9,220 nucleotides of DNA from JBGTCY01 sp041748615 (GTDB lineage Bacteria; Bacteroidota; Bacteroidia; Chitinophagales; CAIOSU01). The notes below the pieces were generated by a model. It searched no databases and was not told the DNA's origin. It saw only the letters and a list, made by a program, of their open reading frames with translations. Below are positions 7,398 through 9,220 of the stretch, piece after piece. The position numbers and the translations under genes were made by a program. The stretch is taken from NCBI GenBank assembly GCA_041748615.1, contig JBGTCY010000010.1, forward strand, positions 1 to 9,220, read 5' to 3'. Each line of letters begins with the position of its first letter. The first letter of the stretch is position 1.

Positions 7398-7534
7398 AGA
7401 TAACCTGTCAAAAAAGCGGTTTGTTGACTTGAAATTAAGGCTATTCCGCCTTTTTCTGTCATTTTGTACAAGTCTTTGGCGTTTATTTTTAGTCTTGACA
7501 TCATTTTTTTACATGAAGACCGGGGTTTGCAATT
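7398..7534 (-). promoter_or_regulatory. CRISPR leader between cas2 and the array
   Basis: These 137 AT-rich bases lie between the cas2 stop and the first repeat in transcript order, the usual site of the leader that carries the array promoter and guides Cas1-Cas2 integration. An 8-bp inverted repeat, TTTGACAG (7392-7399) with CTGTCAAA (7405-7412), spans the leader-repeat boundary. A second CTGTCA copy is at 7456-7461. Bases 7431-7453 resemble a decayed CRISPR repeat and also form a short hairpin, AAGGC/GCCTT (7437-7441 and 7448-7452), followed by Ts on the plus strand. I cannot place the promoter with confidence: there is no clear TAnnTTTG element on the minus strand. Confidence 0.7.
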
Positions 7535-7807
7535 TTATAGAATCAACAAATCGGTTTCGTCATTTTTAGCATAACCAAACCGTGTGATTTTACACTGCCT
7601 GCTCAGGTCAAAAATGATTACACTGTCGCTTTGCGTAAATTGTTTTGCAAAATAGCTGTCTATCTGCGTTTGGATATTTTCCAACACCCTGTCGCTGTTC
7701 CGTATTTCAAAGACCGAATATTGCAGCCTGCCCCCAAACTTACTCAGAAATTTGGAAAATTTCGTCCGCAGGCGGTCATCTGAAATATCGTAGGATACAA
7801 GTAACAT
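7535..7807 (-). CDS. cas2: CRISPR-associated endoribonuclease-fold protein Cas2
   Basis: This 90-residue protein has the standard Cas2 N-terminus MLLVSYDISDDRLRTKFSKFL, with the conserved aspartate D7 at the end of the first beta strand. The ferredoxin-like core continues through GGRLQYSVFEI (residues 25-35) and SVIIFDLS (62-69). Length and layout are typical. In the adaptation complex a Cas2 dimer bridges two Cas1 dimers that capture prespacers and insert them at the leader end; Cas2's role is mainly structural. It is the last cas gene before the leader. The ATG at 7807 is chosen because it starts directly at the first strand and no upstream in-frame extension would resemble Cas2. The preceding 100 nt are low-complexity repeats, and no Shine-Dalgarno is visible. 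The 105-nt gap to cas1 is wider than usual. Confidence 0.95.
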   Translation of the reverse strand: MLLVSYDISDDRLRTKFSKFLSKFGGRLQYSVFEIRNSDRVLENIQTQIDSYFAKQFTQSDSVIIFDLSRQCKITRFGYAKNDETDLLIL

Positions 7808-7906
7808 GGTTGGTTGATTTGTTGATTTATTGATTAGCTGATTTGATGATTAGCAGATTTGTTGATTTGTTGTTTAGTGGATGTGTTGATGAGTTCATCT
7901 GTTGAT
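7808..7906. repeat. Low-complexity degenerate AATCAACA tandem tract between cas1 and cas2
   Basis: The cas1-cas2 gap is filled by an imperfect short tandem repeat. On the minus strand it reads as variations on AATCAACA/AATCA (CAACAAATCAACAAATC and so on), nearly free of G runs and ending just before the cas2 ATG. Units of 7-9 nt vary by single bases, so it looks like slippage-derived sequence. An unstructured A/C-rich tract directly ahead of a start codon could serve as a translation-friendly leader in a phylum without strong Shine-Dalgarno use; that role is inference. No ORF or hairpin is seen in it. Confidence 0.75.
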
Positions 7907-7912
7907 TATGGA

Positions 7913-8887
7913 CTATGGACATTTTGACTCTACTCTAAACACCGGATACTCCTCCATCGGCTTTCCCCTCATAAAGCAGCGGTAATATTCCTGCACATAG
8001 CTGAAAATATCTTCTTTGTGTTCAAGAATGCTTTGAATGAGCCAGCGGGTGTAATCTTTGTTTTTTTCGGTTTTCAGAAAAAACTGTCCTTTGCTTTCGC
8101 GGAAATCATCGGCTTGCAATTGCTTCAGCCCGTAAGCCCGCTTCACCTGTCGGTCAATAATGCAGCGAAACGGCTCAACGAGGTCGCACACCAATGATTT
8201 GCGCTGATAAAAACAGCGGTGATAAACGCCTCTGTAAAGGTCGAAACCGTAAAGATTCAACATGCACTCCATAATGTTGAACAGATAGGTGTAGCCGATG
8301 TCGAGCGTAGTGTTGATGATGTCAATTTTCGCGCGGGGTTTGCGCCCCTTCCATCCTATTTCGCCAAACCAGTGGTTGAAATAAAGCCGCGCAGCCACGC
8401 CCTCCAAACCGAGCAGCGTTTGCAAATCAGTTGCCGTTGCCGATTGCAGCTCATATTCCGTCAGGCTGGCAATCGCCTCTTTCAGGTCTGTTGATTTGCC
8501 GCGAATGGTTTTCAGCAACACAGCCTGGTTGGCGATTTTGTTGCGCACAAGATGGCGGGCAATCCCCAAATCTTCATATTCATATTGTTTCTGGCGCAAC
8601 AGGAAATTCCCTTCCGTGGCGCTGCCCCACACACCATACAGTTTATGACCATAAGAAAGCAGGTAAATGGAAAAGCCAAATTTGCGGCTACGCTCCAAAA
8701 TGCCCGATGTGATGGTGATGCCCCCCACCAGCCACACAGAAAATATCTTGTGGCAGGTGGCTTGCAGAACGGTTTCGTCCTCTTTGTCTTTGATAAGGAG
8801 GTTGTCATTGCGGAATGAAATTTTTTGTCCCTCGGTGGCAAAGCACACTACAATGTTTTTTTCGCGGAAATCGGGAAGACTAAGCAT
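7913..8887 (-). CDS. cas1: CRISPR-associated integrase Cas1
   Basis: Cas1 is the metal-dependent integrase that inserts new spacers at the leader-repeat junction. The 324-residue length is typical. The N-terminal beta domain (about 1-85) includes LLSYGHKLYGVW, and the catalytic helical domain follows. The metal-binding residues are visible as E162 (LLGLEGVAARLYF), H223 (GVYHRCFYQRKSLVCDLVEPFR) and D235/E238 of the DLVEPFR motif, so the enzyme looks intact. It stands on the same strand as, and upstream of, cas2, the leader and the array, and downstream of the Cas4-like gene, matching the V-A order cas12a-cas4-cas1-cas2-array. The ATG at 8887 is followed directly by the normal first strand (KNIVVCFATEGQKISFRNDNLLI). 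It is separated from the Cas4-like gene by 165 nt of palindromic repeats, so co-transcription must cross those hairpins or cas1 has its own promoter. Confidence 0.97.
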   Translation of the reverse strand: MLSLPDFREKNIVVCFATEGQKISFRNDNLLIKDKEDETVLQATCHKIFSVWLVGGITITSGILERSRKFGFSIYLLSYGHKLYGVWGSATEGNFLLRQKQYEYEDLGIARHLVRNKIANQAVLLKTIRGKSTDLKEAIASLTEYELQSATATDLQTLLGLEGVAARLYFNHWFGEIGWKGRKPRAKIDIINTTLDIGYTYLFNIMECMLNLYGFDLYRGVYHRCFYQRKSLVCDLVEPFRCIIDRQVKRAYGLKQLQADDFRESKGQFFLKTEKNKDYTRWLIQSILEHKEDIFSYVQEYYRCFMRGKPMEEYPVFRVESKCP

Positions 8888-8913
8888 AATACCGTTTTTT
8901 AAAAATTGTTTTA

Positions 8914-8945
8914 TAATCCTGAAAGGATGACATGATGATAGAAAA
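8914..8945 (+). repeat. Short palindromic repeat, ATCCT-GAA-AGGAT plus tail
   Basis: The hairpin ATCCT/AGGAT (8916-8920 and 8924-8928, loop GAA) is followed by the tail GACATGATGATAG (8929-8941). The same plan, a short stem with a GAA loop and then a G(A/G)C-containing tail running into A/T-rich sequence, is seen in the ACCCCGAAGGGGT elements to its right, suggesting one repeat family with variable stems. It lies 27 nt upstream of the cas1 start. No function can be read from it. Confidence 0.55.
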
Positions 8946-8966
8946 AATCAAACGAACGGCATTGTC

Positions 8967-9022
8967 AAACCCCGAAGGGGTGGCATATTATCATCCGTGA
9001 ATGTGCCACCCCTTCGGGGTTT
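8967..9022. repeat. Perfect 19-bp inverted repeat between cas4-like and cas1 genes
   Basis: The arms are AAACCCCGAAGGGGTGGCA (8967-8985) and its exact reverse complement (9004-9022), with an 18-nt loop (8986-9003). Each arm is itself a small ACCCC-GAA-GGGGT hairpin, so this is two head-to-head copies of a short repeat. In RNA it could form either one long stem or two small ones. On the plus strand it is followed by T-rich sequence. It sits in the path of any cas4-to-cas1 transcript and could attenuate or protect that mRNA; this is inference. Confidence 0.8.
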
Positions 9023-9040
9023 AGATATATTTCTTTTTTA

Positions 9041-9073
9041 TTCATACTATAATCAGGTCACCCCTTCGGGGTT
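9041..9073 (-). repeat. Third copy of the ACCCC-GAA-GGGGT repeat, overlapping the end of the Cas4-like gene
   Basis: On the minus strand this copy reads AACCCCGAAGGGGTGACC followed by TGATTATAGTATGAA. It shares the stem of the inverted repeat at 8967-9022 and a TGAT(T/G)ATAG tail with the copy at 8914-8945. The Cas4-like reading frame runs into it, so the last residues NPEGVT and the TGA stop are encoded by the repeat. This implies insertion at or near the original 3' end of the gene. Confidence 0.7.
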
Positions 9074-9220
9074 CATAGAAATACCGCTCAAGCTGTAATC
9101 ACACAAATTCGAATAGATGCACTTATCACATTTTGCCTTCAATGGTTTGAAATCTTTGCTCCTCAAATCAAAATCATTAATTGCATGAATGAGCCGCTCG
9201 AACTTTTCCTGCATTTCCGG
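9053..9220 (-). CDS. Cas4-like PD-(D/E)XK nuclease, C-terminal fragment (5' end outside window)
   Basis: The minus strand is open from the right edge to a TGA at 9053-9055, giving the last 55 residues. They contain CDKCIYSNLC, a C-x2-C-x5-C cluster. Together with one more upstream cysteine, this is how Cas4 and related RecB-type nucleases bind an iron-sulfur cluster near the C-terminus. The nuclease motifs themselves would be outside the window. Cas4 trims prespacers and selects PAM-containing ends for Cas1-Cas2, and position just upstream of cas1 is where V-A systems carry it. The alternative is the nuclease tail of a UvrD/AddB-like helicase, which ends in a very similar cysteine cluster; the preceding FKPLKAK text fits either. 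The final NPEGVT comes from an intergenic repeat and is not conserved sequence. Confidence 0.65.
   Translation of the reverse strand, partial: PEMQEKFERLIHAINDFDLRSKDFKPLKAKCDKCIYSNLCDYSLSGISMNPEGVT

Noticed and set aside
7437..7455. AAGGC/GCCTT hairpin with T-run in the leader as a true terminator
   Set aside because: The stem is only 5 bp and the T-run is on the plus strand, where no gene needs termination; the similarity to the repeat explains the sequence at least as well.
8219..8930. Several overlapping ORFs of 87-109 codons on both strands inside cas1
   Set aside because: They overlap an intact Cas1 with all catalytic motifs, and none has recognisable domains or a start context of its own.

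Overview
The window looks like chromosomal DNA from a Bacteroidota species. The evidence is a PorP/SprF-type type IX secretion/gliding protein at the left edge, A-rich leaders without Shine-Dalgarno sequences, and two families of short palindromic intergenic repeats of a kind I associate with this phylum. All genes except one small ORF lie on the minus strand.

Left part (1-5750). A 3'-truncated porP/sprF-like gene (1-698) is separated from the next gene by a 130-bp nested palindromic, MITE-like element (751-880). Then comes a 1236-residue polytopic sensor histidine kinase (956-4666), encoded 10 nt downstream of a two-domain MazG nucleotide pyrophosphohydrolase (4677-5453). The two are almost certainly co-transcribed. 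Divergent from mazG is a 65-residue, four-cysteine, single-pass membrane protein resembling NqrM/DUF539 (5553-5750).

Right part (5872-9220). This is the adaptation end of a type V-A (Cas12a) CRISPR-Cas locus, read right to left: a Cas4-like nuclease (only its C-terminus is in the window), cas1, cas2, a leader, and an array of 25 repeats and 24 spacers. In transcript orientation the 36-nt repeat ends in the Cas12a handle AATTTCTACTATTGTAGAT. The 24 leader-side repeats look identical. The leader-distal one is destroyed exactly where the handle hairpin should form. The effector gene is not in the window; by the usual V-A order cas12a should lie beyond base 9220.

The CRISPR type is known, so I do not claim a new system. 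The less ordinary details are: a decayed repeat-like segment inside the leader; an inverted repeat spanning the leader-repeat junction; two spacers whose self-complementarity may disturb crRNA folding; a 105-nt low-complexity spacer between cas1 and cas2; a cluster of related palindromes between cas4 and cas1, one of which supplies the last codons and stop of the Cas4-like gene; and the very large orphan kinase paired with mazG.
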